From Candidatus Saccharimonadota bacterium (GTDB lineage Bacteria > Patescibacteriota > Saccharimonadia > Saccharimonadales > Saccharimonadaceae): a stretch of 7,349 nt of DNA. Under the pieces are notes generated by a model. It was not told the DNA's origin, ran no database searches, and saw only the letters and a program-made list of their open reading frames with translations. The stretch lies in NCBI GenBank assembly GCA_905371715.1, contig CAJPLV010000019.1, positions 1 through 7,349 on the forward strand, given 5' to 3'. Position numbers and translations under genes: made by a program. Each line of letters starts with the position of its first letter. The stretch's first letter is position 1. Shown in pieces: positions 1 through 6,512 of the stretch.

Positions 1-1
1 A

Positions 2-955
2 TTTTGCTTCCTAAGCCCCAATGTTAAACAGATTTCTTATTTTCAAGGCAGCTTAGATTCGTCTCTACCTTCAGATAAAAAAGTACGTTCGAAGAATAAG
101 AGTAATGATTTAAAACCTTATGCTTATGTTCTGTTTCCGATGGATAGTGAGGAAAAACGTGAAAAAACGTTATTAATTAAAGAGGGGTTGACTTGGACCT
201 TGCAATGGCGTTTGAGTGAAAAGGCAAACGAAACAGATAGGGAACAGGTTTTGGAAACCTTACGTTGGTGGGTAAATTTTGGAGGGGTTGGTGCGCGTAC
301 TCGGCGCGGATGCGGTGCGTTTGTGGTTAAGGATAGTTCTAATCCTGTTTTCAAGCAGCCTTTGAGTATTGATGAGGTAATGCAGGCAGGTTGCAAATTG
401 GTACTGCGCCCAAGTACTAATCATGCTTTAGTAGCTTGGAAAGAAGCAGTTCAACGATTGCGTGATTTTCGGCAAGGTGTAGGTATTGGACGCAATCATC
501 CCTCATCTGATACGACGAAACCTGCCGGTCGCAGCCGTTGGGCGGAACCTGATGAAATTCGTCGTATAACGCGAACACATTCTGACCGGCACAGGCCGGA
601 ACATCCTGCCGGAGATTTATTTGCGCGTGGCGTATTCGGTATGCCGATTATTTTTCATTTTGTTGGCGGTGATGAGCCAACAGATACAACATTACAGCCT
701 AAATGTAAGGAACGTATGGCCAGCCCTTTAATTATTCGCCCTGTTGGGGATGGCAAGGGAGGTTTTCAGGCTGCTGCATTGAGCCTGCCTTTGGATAAGG
801 TTTTAAATGTTTCTGTCGAATTAAAAAAACAAACCAAGGGAACTGTACACCCAGTAACGCTGTGGGAGGAAAGTAAGGCACGGCAAGTTAAGCCGTTAAG
901 TGAAAACGGTGGTGGTAATCCAATTGATGCGTTTTTGAATTATTTTACGAAATAA
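2..955 (+). CDS. cmr1: Cmr1, type III-B CRISPR RAMP protein (5' end outside window)
   Basis: The frame is open from base 2 to the TAA at 953-955 (317 codons plus stop), so the ATG at 140 is internal (preceded in frame by a protein-like stretch ending YAYVLFP) and the true start lies before the window. Two family hallmarks are visible: the glycine/arginine loop GGVGARTRRGCGAF (from visible residue 94, base 281) and GRSRWAEPDEIRR (from visible residue 176, base 527), followed by the RMASPLIIRP segment. Cmr1 is a double-RAMP subunit that, with Cmr6, caps the crRNA 3' end in the Cmr RNA-targeting complex and helps bind target RNA in the cytoplasm. The gene is noticeably more AT-rich and prefers T-ending codons compared with cmr4-cmr6. 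The stop is 17 bases before cmr2, with which it is probably co-transcribed. A kingDUS-like 10-mer core sits at 765-774. Family assignment is firm; the N-terminal part is not visible. Confidence 0.93.
   Translation, partial: FCFLSPNVKQISYFQGSLDSSLPSDKKVRSKNKSNDLKPYAYVLFPMDSEEKREKTLLIKEGLTWTLQWRLSEKANETDREQVLETLRWWVNFGGVGARTRRGCGAFVVKDSSNPVFKQPLSIDEVMQAGCKLVLRPSTNHALVAWKEAVQRLRDFRQGVGIGRNHPSSDTTKPAGRSRWAEPDEIRRITRTHSDRHRPEHPAGDLFARGVFGMPIIFHFVGGDEPTDTTLQPKCKERMASPLIIRPVGDGKGGFQAAALSLPLDKVLNVSVELKKQTKGTVHPVTLWEESKARQVKPLSENGGGNPIDAFLNYFTK
765..774 (-). repeat. DNA uptake sequence-like, kingDUS core
   Basis: The - strand reads GCAGCCTGAA, the core of the Kingella-type uptake sequence. It lies within cmr1 in a sequence encoding FQAA. 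Flanking bases do not match the AG prefix; it may be chance. Confidence 0.3.
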
Positions 956-972
956 AAAAGAGGAAAGCTGAA

Positions 973-2820
973 ATGACTCAATACGTTTTAACCCTATCCA
1001 TCGGTCCCGTACAGGGGTTTATCGCTTCGGCACGGCGGAGTCGGGATTTATGGAGCGGTTCTTGGCTGCTGTCCGAAATGGCGAAGGCAGCGGCAAAGAG
1101 TTTGTTTGAAGCCGGAGCGCAGATGGTGTTTCCGTTTGTGGACAAGGCGACCAAAGACCGTTTAGAACCTTGTGACAGGATGGACGATAATTTTTCAGTC
1201 GGCAACAAAATTCAAGTACAGGTTGATGTAGTCAATGATGCCGCAGTACGAGACTTGGTTGCGCAGGCAAAAGCAGCGGCGCAGTCACGGTTTGAAACCA
1301 TCGCACGGCAGGCACGACAAGATTTGAGTGCAGCTTTACGCGATGAAATTTGGCAGATGCAAATCAAGGATTATTTGGAAATCCAGGCTGCATGGGCGCG
1401 GATAACTGAAAAAGGTTATTCAGATGCAAGCCAACGTGCTGCATCAGGTTTAGCGGCGCGCAAAGCAACGCGCGATTTCACATCTACCGGCGCAAGCAAT
1501 GCTTGGGATGAGCGTTTTATGCTGCCCAAATCCTCACTGGATGGCGCACGTGAAACCGTATTGCTGGAAAAAGCCAACGGAGATGCTGACTTGTCCGATG
1601 TGGCAAGACGCAAGCTGGGTCTGAGCCGATCGGAGCAGTTGGATTGTGCAGGAATTGTGAAGCGTTTGGGCGGCAATAGCGAGCAGTTTACGCCCGTTAC
1701 CCGTGTAGCCGCAGATGCTTGGTTGCAAGGTTTGCCTGAAAATGAGTTAAGCAAACTTTGTGATGCTTACGAACCTTTAATTGCACTGAATTTAGCGACT
1801 CGTGTAAGGGGCAATCAAGGCATTTACGCAGATTTTCCGTTTGATGCGCAGTTGCTGTATCGCAACCGTTTGGATGCGGCCTTGTCGGACAATAAAAACA
1901 GTGCGGATGCATTGAGAAAATTATTGGATATCTTAAAACCGATTTGGAAAGATCATGGCGAACCTTGCAGCTACTGGGCGATGTTGCTGGCAGACGGCGA
2001 CCGCATGGGCGAGTTGCTGGATCGTGCGAAAACGATTGAAGAGCATCAAGCGATTACCGAAGCATTATCTACATTTGCAGAAAGTGTACCTGCGAAAATG
2101 CGCGATTTCCGGGCGCAATGTGTTTATGCGGGCGGCGACGATGTATTAGGCTTTGTCGCGCTGGATAAGGCGGTTGATTGCGCAGACGCGTTGCGGCAAG
2201 CATTTTCAGCCTGCCTGAAAAAAGTGTCAGATGTTTTGAAAGCGGAAAAAACGCCCACATTGTCCGTCGGTTTGGCTATTTGTCACATCACCACGCCGCT
2301 CGGCAATGTACGCCGTTTGGCAAAACACGCGGAAAAAGTGGCAAAAGGCGACAATTATCCTGCCGATCAACAGCGCAATGGATTGGGGATTACCCTGTCT
2401 GTGCGTTCAGGTTCAGACAGTGATTGGCGTGTGCAATGGAGTGATGAAGCAGGGTTGGCAGCATTTAAAAAATGGCAAAACTGGTATCAGAAGAAAGAAA
2501 TCAGCAGCCGTATTGCCTACGACAGCCGCGATATCTTTATGCGCACGGATTTTCCGAAATCCGTCGATTTATCCTTCGAGCTGCACCAAAATATCCGCCA
2601 AGCCGAGTTTACCCGAATGCTGGATAGGGCGCGAAATATGTCGGGTGGCGAATTGAAAGACGATGTAAAGAAAGAGCTGAAAGCCCGACTGGATGCCTTG
2701 CAACGTCAGCTTGGCAGCGAACATACCGGCGCACTCAATATCTTCGCCACCGAGTTAATCATTGCCCGCTGGCTTGCAGCCAAAACACAAAACGATTTAG
2801 GACAGGAGGCGCAATCATGA
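973..2820 (+). CDS. cmr2: Cas10/Cmr2, type III-B large subunit, HD-less with intact GGDD
   Basis: 615 aa. The start ATG has GAGGA at 960-964, 8 bases upstream. The protein opens directly with the Palm-1 signature (VLTLSIGPVQGFIASARRSRDLWSGS, in two pieces, about residues 5-30) instead of an HD phosphohydrolase domain. Palm 2 begins with the metal-binding strand ADGDRMG at 340-346 and carries the cyclase hairpin AGGDD at 386-390. A charged helical C-terminal domain follows (about 500-615). Cysteines are scattered and no CxxC pair is seen, so the zinc finger known from archaeal Cmr2 appears absent. In the family, target-RNA binding switches on conversion of ATP to cyclic oligoadenylates through GGDD; the HD domain, when present, cuts single-stranded DNA. 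This version should therefore signal but not cut DNA (inference). It overlaps cmr3 by ATGA. Archaeal Cmr2 with HD is much longer (about 870 aa). Identification is firm; the activity prediction is from motifs. Confidence 0.95.
   Translation: MTQYVLTLSIGPVQGFIASARRSRDLWSGSWLLSEMAKAAAKSLFEAGAQMVFPFVDKATKDRLEPCDRMDDNFSVGNKIQVQVDVVNDAAVRDLVAQAKAAAQSRFETIARQARQDLSAALRDEIWQMQIKDYLEIQAAWARITEKGYSDASQRAASGLAARKATRDFTSTGASNAWDERFMLPKSSLDGARETVLLEKANGDADLSDVARRKLGLSRSEQLDCAGIVKRLGGNSEQFTPVTRVAADAWLQGLPENELSKLCDAYEPLIALNLATRVRGNQGIYADFPFDAQLLYRNRLDAALSDNKNSADALRKLLDILKPIWKDHGEPCSYWAMLLADGDRMGELLDRAKTIEEHQAITEALSTFAESVPAKMRDFRAQCVYAGGDDVLGFVALDKAVDCADALRQAFSACLKKVSDVLKAEKTPTLSVGLAICHITTPLGNVRRLAKHAEKVAKGDNYPADQQRNGLGITLSVRSGSDSDWRVQWSDEAGLAAFKKWQNWYQKKEISSRIAYDSRDIFMRTDFPKSVDLSFELHQNIRQAEFTRMLDRARNMSGGELKDDVKKELKARLDALQRQLGSEHTGALNIFATELIIARWLAAKTQNDLGQEAQS
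2804..2809 (+). promoter_or_regulatory. Ribosome binding site of cmr3
   Basis: A consensus AGGAGG within the last codons of cmr2, 7 bases before the overlapping ATGA start of cmr3. It is the strongest ribosome site in the window and fixes the cmr3 start. Confidence 0.75.
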
Positions 2821-3980
2821 ACAGCTATTTTTTAGACGCACTTGCGCCGTTGGTGTTCCGTAGCGGCAAACCGTTTGGAGCGCAGTCGGATACCGATGAT
2901 ATTCAATTTCCGTTACCCTCCGCGGCAGCAGGTTTGGTACGCACGCAAATCATGCGGCAGAGCGGCTGTGATTGGGACGGCAAAACCCAAGGCAATCGAG
3001 CCAAGTTGTCGGACGCACAAGTTGATGAATTACGCCAAATTGCCGTACAGGGCGCGTTTTTAGCGAAACAGGATATTTCAGACGACCTGAGAATCCTATT
3101 GCCTAAACCTGCCAACGCTCTGTATTTAAAAAACAAAGAGACAGATAAAATCGAACTCGTCCGTCTCGCGCCGCAAGCCTTTGGCAGCGATACAGCGGCG
3201 GATTTCCCTCATGCCGATTTATTGCCTGTACAAATCCAATCGCCCATCAAAGGCAAGCCTCAAAGCGGCGCAACGTATTGGGATTTGGCGGATCTGCTGG
3301 CTTGGCAAAACGGCGGGAAGTTGGTGTTTGAAGACATCAACAAACGCGGCGTACAATCGCTGCCGATTGAAACGCGTACCCATGTCGGCATAGACCGAAA
3401 AACCCTTGCAGCCGAAGACGGACGTTTGTTCCAAACAGCCGCTTACGATTTTGCCGAATCTGCGCGGGAGCATCATCAGGGCTGGGAAAACCACCGCTAT
3501 GGTTTCGTGATACGTACGGCAGCCGATTTGCAAGATAACAGCGTAGTGCGTTTCGGCGGCGAAGGAAGACTGTCGCGGCTGAATAAAATTTCAGACGACA
3601 TATTCAAACAGCCCGAATACGCATATACAAACGGATTGACGCTCACCTTGCTGACGCCTGCCTTATTTGAAAAAGGCTGGCTGCCCGGCTGGTTGGACAG
3701 CCAAACCTTAACAGGCATACTCCCGCATACCAACCTGCAAGTCAAACTCCGCGCCGCCGCCATAGACCGATGGCTGCCCGTTTCAGGTTGGGATTTGCAG
3801 CAACATGCACCGAAAGCCATGCGAAAAGCCGTTTCGGCAGGCGCAGTATATTGGTTTGAAATACAAAGCGGCAACCCGGCCGAACTCGCCCAAGCCCAAT
3901 GGCAGGCATTCAGCGACAAAGGACAAGACCGACGCGACGGCTTCGGCATCGGATTGATCGGCCCGTGGCAGAGCATTTAA
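2817..3980 (+). CDS. cmr3: Cmr3, type III-B RAMP protein (crRNA 5' handle binding)
   Basis: 387 aa. The start overlaps the cmr2 stop (ATGA) and has a near-perfect AGGAGG at 2804-2809, 7 bases upstream, which fixes the start and suggests coupled translation. The N-terminus (FLDALAPLVFRSGKPFG, residues 5-21) is the characteristic Cmr3 opening, followed by a PLPSAAAGLVRTQI segment, the loop GGEGR at 247-251, and the RAMP glycine-rich C-terminus GFGIGLIGPW at 375-384. Cmr3 pairs with Cmr2 at the foot of the complex and holds the 8-nt crRNA tag, here predicted to be AUUAAGAC from the repeat. An exact AG-mucDUS (3077-3088) and a 10-base core copy (3590-3599) lie inside the gene and encode ISDDL and ISDDI. 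A 52-base gap, the largest in the operon, separates it from cmr4. Family call is firm from ends, length and position. Confidence 0.92.
   Translation: MNSYFLDALAPLVFRSGKPFGAQSDTDDIQFPLPSAAAGLVRTQIMRQSGCDWDGKTQGNRAKLSDAQVDELRQIAVQGAFLAKQDISDDLRILLPKPANALYLKNKETDKIELVRLAPQAFGSDTAADFPHADLLPVQIQSPIKGKPQSGATYWDLADLLAWQNGGKLVFEDINKRGVQSLPIETRTHVGIDRKTLAAEDGRLFQTAAYDFAESAREHHQGWENHRYGFVIRTAADLQDNSVVRFGGEGRLSRLNKISDDIFKQPEYAYTNGLTLTLLTPALFEKGWLPGWLDSQTLTGILPHTNLQVKLRAAAIDRWLPVSGWDLQQHAPKAMRKAVSAGAVYWFEIQSGNPAELAQAQWQAFSDKGQDRRDGFGIGLIGPWQSI
3077..3088 (-). repeat. DNA uptake sequence, AG-mucDUS dialect (exact)
   Basis: The - strand reads AGGTCGTCTGAA, an exact 12-base match to the mucosa-type uptake sequence as I remember it. 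It lies within cmr3 and encodes part of DISDDLR. Such sequences are bound by the ComP pilin during natural transformation of Neisseriaceae. Confidence 0.8.
3590..3599 (-). repeat. DNA uptake sequence, mucDUS 10-base core
   Basis: The - strand reads GTCGTCTGAA, the full 10-base mucDUS core without the AG prefix. It lies in cmr3 and encodes SDD of KISDDIFK. Confidence 0.6.
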
Positions 3981-3982
3981 TT

Positions 3983-3994
3983 TTCAGACGACCT
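3983..3994 (-). repeat. DNA uptake sequence, AG-mucDUS dialect (exact), intergenic
   Basis: Exact AGGTCGTCTGAA on the - strand, three bases after the cmr3 stop in the 52-base cmr3/cmr4 gap. TCAG/CTGA arms around ACGAC could form only a weak hairpin, and no T-run follows, so it is not a convincing terminator. Confidence 0.8.
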
Positions 3995-4032
3995 GACAAC
4001 CTATTTCAAATTTAAAAAACAAGGAAACCAAA

Positions 4033-4938
4033 ATGAACACCCGAATTTTTCACCTACATGCCTTATCCGCCCTCCACGTCGGCACAGGTCAAGGCATAGG
4101 CGCAGTAGACTTGCCTATCGCCCGTAGCCGCGCCACCAATCTGCCGCTAGTTCCCGGCAGCGCGCTTAAAGGCGTATTGCGTGATGAAGCCAAAGAAAAA
4201 TGGTACTTAAACCAAGACGACATTCAAGCCCTGTTTGGCGCAGACAGTCAAGCCGACAAAGAAAATATTCATGCCAGCGCCGCCGCCTTTGGCGATGCAC
4301 ATCTGCTGCTTTTGCCGATCCGCTCGTTTGCAGGAACCGTCGCCTTTGCCACTTGCCCCTTTATCCTGCAACGCTATGCGCGCGATGTACGCGGGTTGCA
4401 GCCGGAAAGCCCCAAAGTACCCGCTTTAAAAGATAGCGCCTCCGTGCCGGACAACACCGTATTGCGCGTTTCAGGCAGCCAAATCGCGCTGGAAGATTTG
4501 GACATCGGCAGCGAAACCAGTACCGAAGCCAAACAATGGGCAGAACACATTGCCGCCGCCGTTTACCCCGAAAACACGGCAAACAGCGAAGCATGGCGCG
4601 AACAGCTCTGCCAACGCTTCATTATCCTGCCCGACAGCACATTCTCCTTCTTGGTCGATACCGCAACCGAAATCCGCATGCGCATCAGAATCGACCGCGA
4701 AACGCGCATCGTCAAAGAAGGCGCGCTCTGGTCGGAAGAAAACCTGCCCGCCGAAAGCGTGTTGTACGGCATTTTAGCCATTGACAAATCGCGCCACAGC
4801 CGCAACGCCAAAAGCGCAGACGAACTCTCCGCATTGATTCCCGCAGGCGAAACCCAAATCCAAATCGGCGGCAAGCATACAGTCGGGCGCGGCCTGTGTC
4901 GTCTCGTACTTTCAGACGACCTCAAAAAAGGGGAATAA
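4033..4938 (+). CDS. cmr4: Cmr4, type III-B backbone RAMP and target-RNA endonuclease
   Basis: 301 aa, normal for the family. AAGGA at 4021-4025 precedes the ATG by 7 bases. The N-terminus reads HVGTGQGIGAVDLPIAR (residues 15-31) with the aspartate at position 26, the same position as the catalytic Asp26 of Pyrococcus furiosus Cmr4. Next comes the RAMP motif PLVPGSALKGVLR (38-50), and near the end the glycine-rich loop IGGKHTVGRG (278-287). Several Cmr4 copies line the crRNA guide and cut bound target RNA at 6-nt intervals, so this system should retain target RNA cleavage. Its last residues (LSDDLKKGE) are partly encoded by an exact AG-mucDUS at 4911-4922. A simDUS-like 11-of-12 match lies at 4470-4480. 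The stop is 1 base before the cmr5 start. Codon use is strongly C/G-ending, unlike cmr1. Confidence 0.95.
   Translation: MNTRIFHLHALSALHVGTGQGIGAVDLPIARSRATNLPLVPGSALKGVLRDEAKEKWYLNQDDIQALFGADSQADKENIHASAAAFGDAHLLLLPIRSFAGTVAFATCPFILQRYARDVRGLQPESPKVPALKDSASVPDNTVLRVSGSQIALEDLDIGSETSTEAKQWAEHIAAAVYPENTANSEAWREQLCQRFIILPDSTFSFLVDTATEIRMRIRIDRETRIVKEGALWSEENLPAESVLYGILAIDKSRHSRNAKSADELSALIPAGETQIQIGGKHTVGRGLCRLVLSDDLKKGE
4470..4480 (-). repeat. DNA uptake sequence-like, simDUS type (11 of 12)
   Basis: The + strand reads TTCAGGCAGCC, complementary to the 10-base core GCTGCCTGAA plus one further base of AG-simDUS. It lies in cmr4 and encodes part of VSGSQ. A single match of this kind could be chance, but it fits with the other uptake sequences here. 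Confidence 0.4.
4911..4922 (-). repeat. DNA uptake sequence, AG-mucDUS dialect (exact)
   Basis: Exact AGGTCGTCTGAA on the - strand at the 3' end of cmr4, where it encodes the SDDL of the C-terminus LSDDLKKGE. Confidence 0.8.
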
Positions 4939-4939
4939 C

Positions 4940-5314
4940 ATGCAACACATCCGTTCCCAAAAATACGCCCAACGTGCCTATGGACTGATTCAAAAAGTCA
5001 AAGATGACAACAAGCAAGTCAAAGAATACCGCACGCTTGCGCTGAATTTCCCCACCATGATCCTGCAATCAGGGCTTGCCCAAGCCATCGGCTTTTTACA
5101 AGCCAAAGGCAAAGAAGAGCACCTGCTCCTATTGGCGCACATTGCCGAATTGTTGGGCGAAAACAAAGACAGCCTTCACAAAAAAATCTTAGAAGCAGAC
5201 TTATCGCATTATCAATTCCTCACGCGCCAAACCATAGAAGCTGCATCTAGCCTCAAACGCTACACCCAAGCCCTGCTGCCCAAACCTAAAGACAAACAAG
5301 GGGGACAATCATGA
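4940..5314 (+). CDS. cmr5: Cmr5, type III-B small helical subunit (Cas11 family)
   Basis: 124 aa, the usual size. AAGGGG at 4928-4933 lies 6 bases before the ATG, overlapping the end of cmr4. The sequence is all-helical in character with the conserved Cmr5 pattern: an N-terminal RSQKYAQRAYGLI helix, NFPTMILQSGLAQAIGFLQ (about residues 36-54) and a C-terminal amphipathic helix with Lys/Arg (about 95-118). No membrane segment or catalytic motif is seen, as expected. Cmr5 subunits stack along the Cmr4 filament and help hold the target RNA against the guide. The stop overlaps the cmr6 start by ATGA. Call rests on the family pattern plus position between cmr4 and cmr6. Confidence 0.93.
   Translation: MQHIRSQKYAQRAYGLIQKVKDDNKQVKEYRTLALNFPTMILQSGLAQAIGFLQAKGKEEHLLLLAHIAELLGENKDSLHKKILEADLSHYQFLTRQTIEAASSLKRYTQALLPKPKDKQGGQS
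5298..5304 (+). promoter_or_regulatory. Ribosome binding site of cmr6
   Basis: AAGGGGG inside the 3' end of cmr5, 6 bases before the ATG at 5311. It decides between this start and the later ATG at 5326, which has no purine-rich site at a suitable distance. Confidence 0.7.
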
Positions 5315-6432
5315 TCATATCTCTGATGAGGGAGAGTCTGAGAAAACTCATTTCAGGTAACCTGAAAGATGCGCATGCCGGTTTGCTCATGCAGCGCGGC
5401 CTGCCCGAATGGAATCAAGACGACAAACAAGCGAAAGAAGACCTGATTGAAAAGATCGCCAAAATCCCCGCGCCCGCAAAAGACAGCCTGTACGCACTCG
5501 CCTTCACACGCTGGGTGCAGGCTACCTCCGACACCAGCCGCTTCGCCACGCTTACCGCCAGCATTTCAGGCAGGCTCTATACCGGCCTAAACAGCGCAGG
5601 CGCACTGGAAACAGGTATCAGCACTCACCACACCTACGGCATGCCCCTCATTGCAGGCTCATCCGTCAAAGGCATCGCCCGCAGCTATGCCGAAAGCCTC
5701 GGGTTGGATAAAGCCTATCTGACCGTATTGTTCGGCGACGACAGCGATTCAGGTAGCCTGAAGGCAGGTGCGCTTGTTTGGCACGACGCATGGTTTGTGC
5801 CCGCCAGCACGCAGCCCTTTGCCGCCGAAATCATCACTACCCACCACCAAGATTATTACAACGGCAAACAGCTCGAAGCCGATGAAATGGAATCGCCCAT
5901 TCCTAATCAGCAAATCGCCACGCAAGGCAGCTTCTATTTCGCGATCGAATGCGCCCCGGGTGCGCAGGCATGGGCGGTATACGCCCAAAACCTATTGTTT
6001 CAAGCCTTGCAGACACAGGGCGCAGGCAGCAAAACCGCATCTGGCTATGGCTATTTTACAGAGGCAGATGAAGCCGCTCGACGCAGCATCCGCAACATTC
6101 AAGACGCACAAAACCAAGCCCTAGCCGCGCAACAAAAAGCCGCCAAGCTGGCCGCCATGCCCGTGCATCGACAGTTTATCCAAACATGGCAAGACCGAAT
6201 GGCGGCGCACACAAACATGACCGTAGGCAATCAAGCACACGATACACTCTATAAAGAATGGAAGGTAGCTCTGCAAACTGCCGCAGAAAGTCCCGATTTC
6301 AACGCGGCAGAGAAAGCCGAAATCGCCGCCGAATTTGCAGTCAAAAAAATGAGGTCAAAATACACGAAATGGCTGACCGACAAGCGCGGCAAAGAGCTGA
6401 AACCCATCTTGGCGAAGTTGCGCGGCGAATAA
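5311..6432 (+). CDS. cmr6: Cmr6, type III-B RAMP protein with long helical C-terminal extension
   Basis: 373 aa. The ATG at 5311 overlaps the cmr5 stop and has AAGGGGG at 5298-5304; the next ATG (5326) has no ribosome site, so 5311 is preferred. Visible parts are the N-terminal segment LKDAHAGLLMQRGL (about 18-31), the RAMP motif MPLIAGSSVKGIAR (111-124) and the glycine loop GAGSKTASGYGYF (237-249). After the RAMP core come about 124 residues rich in Ala, Gln, Lys and Glu that look helical, partly coiled-coil-like (about 255-285), an unusually long tail. Cmr6 joins Cmr1 at the crRNA 3' end and contacts the top Cmr4. Two near-identical palindromes (5351-5367, 5748-5762), the second containing an exact AG-eikDUS, lie inside the gene. 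It is the last gene of the operon, 252 bases before the array; no strong terminator follows it. Confidence 0.93.
   Translation: MIISLMRESLRKLISGNLKDAHAGLLMQRGLPEWNQDDKQAKEDLIEKIAKIPAPAKDSLYALAFTRWVQATSDTSRFATLTASISGRLYTGLNSAGALETGISTHHTYGMPLIAGSSVKGIARSYAESLGLDKAYLTVLFGDDSDSGSLKAGALVWHDAWFVPASTQPFAAEIITTHHQDYYNGKQLEADEMESPIPNQQIATQGSFYFAIECAPGAQAWAVYAQNLLFQALQTQGAGSKTASGYGYFTEADEAARRSIRNIQDAQNQALAAQQKAAKLAAMPVHRQFIQTWQDRMAAHTNMTVGNQAHDTLYKEWKVALQTAAESPDFNAAEKAEIAAEFAVKKMRSKYTKWLTDKRGKELKPILAKLRGE
5351..5367. repeat. DUS-like palindrome inside cmr6 (eikDUS, one mismatch)
   Basis: TTTCAGGTAACCTGAAA is a perfect inverted repeat with 8-base arms around a central A. The - strand contains AGGTTACCTGAA, one base from AG-eikDUS. 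It encodes ISGNLK near the Cmr6 N-terminus and matches the later cmr6 palindrome in 14 of 15 bases. Confidence 0.6.
5748..5762. repeat. DUS palindrome inside cmr6 containing exact AG-eikDUS
   Basis: TTCAGGTAGCCTGAA has 6-base inverted arms around TAG. The - strand of 5748-5759 reads AGGCTACCTGAA, an exact AG-eikDUS. It encodes SGSLK in Cmr6. Paired uptake sequences of this form usually sit at gene ends; here it is internal. Confidence 0.7.
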
Positions 6433-6463
6433 TAAGCTATTGGCCTTGCAGAAACCCAAAATT

Positions 6464-6473
6464 TTCAGGTAGC
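6464..6473 (-). repeat. DNA uptake sequence, eikDUS 10-base core
   Basis: The - strand reads GCTACCTGAA, the full eikDUS core. It lies about 30 bases after the cmr6 stop. The second arm of a palindrome is missing, so it is not a terminator hairpin. Confidence 0.55.
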
Positions 6474-6481
6474 TAAAGCTG

Positions 6482-6512
6482 TTAAATTGTTGAAAAACGT
6501 TGTGAAATTTAA
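6482..6512. promoter_or_regulatory. Dyad spanning the -35 box, possible operator
   Basis: Perfect 7-base inverted half-sites TTAAATT (6482-6488) and AATTTAA (6506-6512) flank AACGTT (6496-6501), close to the dyad centre. The right arm begins directly after the -35 box of the array promoter, a position where a repressor or nucleoid protein would act. AT-rich DNA gives such dyads by chance, so the role is speculative. Confidence 0.3.

Noticed and set aside
124..396. 90-codon - strand reading frame opposite cmr1
   Set aside because: Overlaps the conserved glycine/arginine loop of Cmr1 on the other strand; no supporting signal.
140..955. cmr1 as a complete 271-residue gene starting at the ATG at 140
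   Set aside because: The frame is open back to base 2 with protein-like sequence, there is no ribosome site before 140, and Cmr1 needs more N-terminal sequence; the gene is cut by the window edge.
2203..2221. TTTTCAG/CTGAAAA inverted repeat with simDUS-like core inside cmr2
   Set aside because: The core has one mismatch and the arms are only 7 bases of common AT-rich sequence within a conserved coding region; chance is adequate.
3497..3976. 159-codon - strand reading frame opposite cmr3
   Set aside because: It is antisense to a strongly supported Cmr3 gene, has no ribosome site, and its Cys/Ser/Arg-rich composition is typical of a shadow frame.
3981..4032. Promoter or terminator in the cmr3/cmr4 gap
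   Set aside because: Contains a mucDUS with weak inverted arms but no T-run and no convincing -35/-10 pair before cmr4.
4563..4925. 120-codon - strand reading frame opposite cmr4
   Set aside because: Fully inside cmr4 on the other strand with no family resemblance; shadow frame.
6464..6484. Intrinsic terminator after cmr6
   Set aside because: Only a weak AGC-TAAA-GCT stem beside one uptake-sequence core; no GC-rich stem with a T-run.
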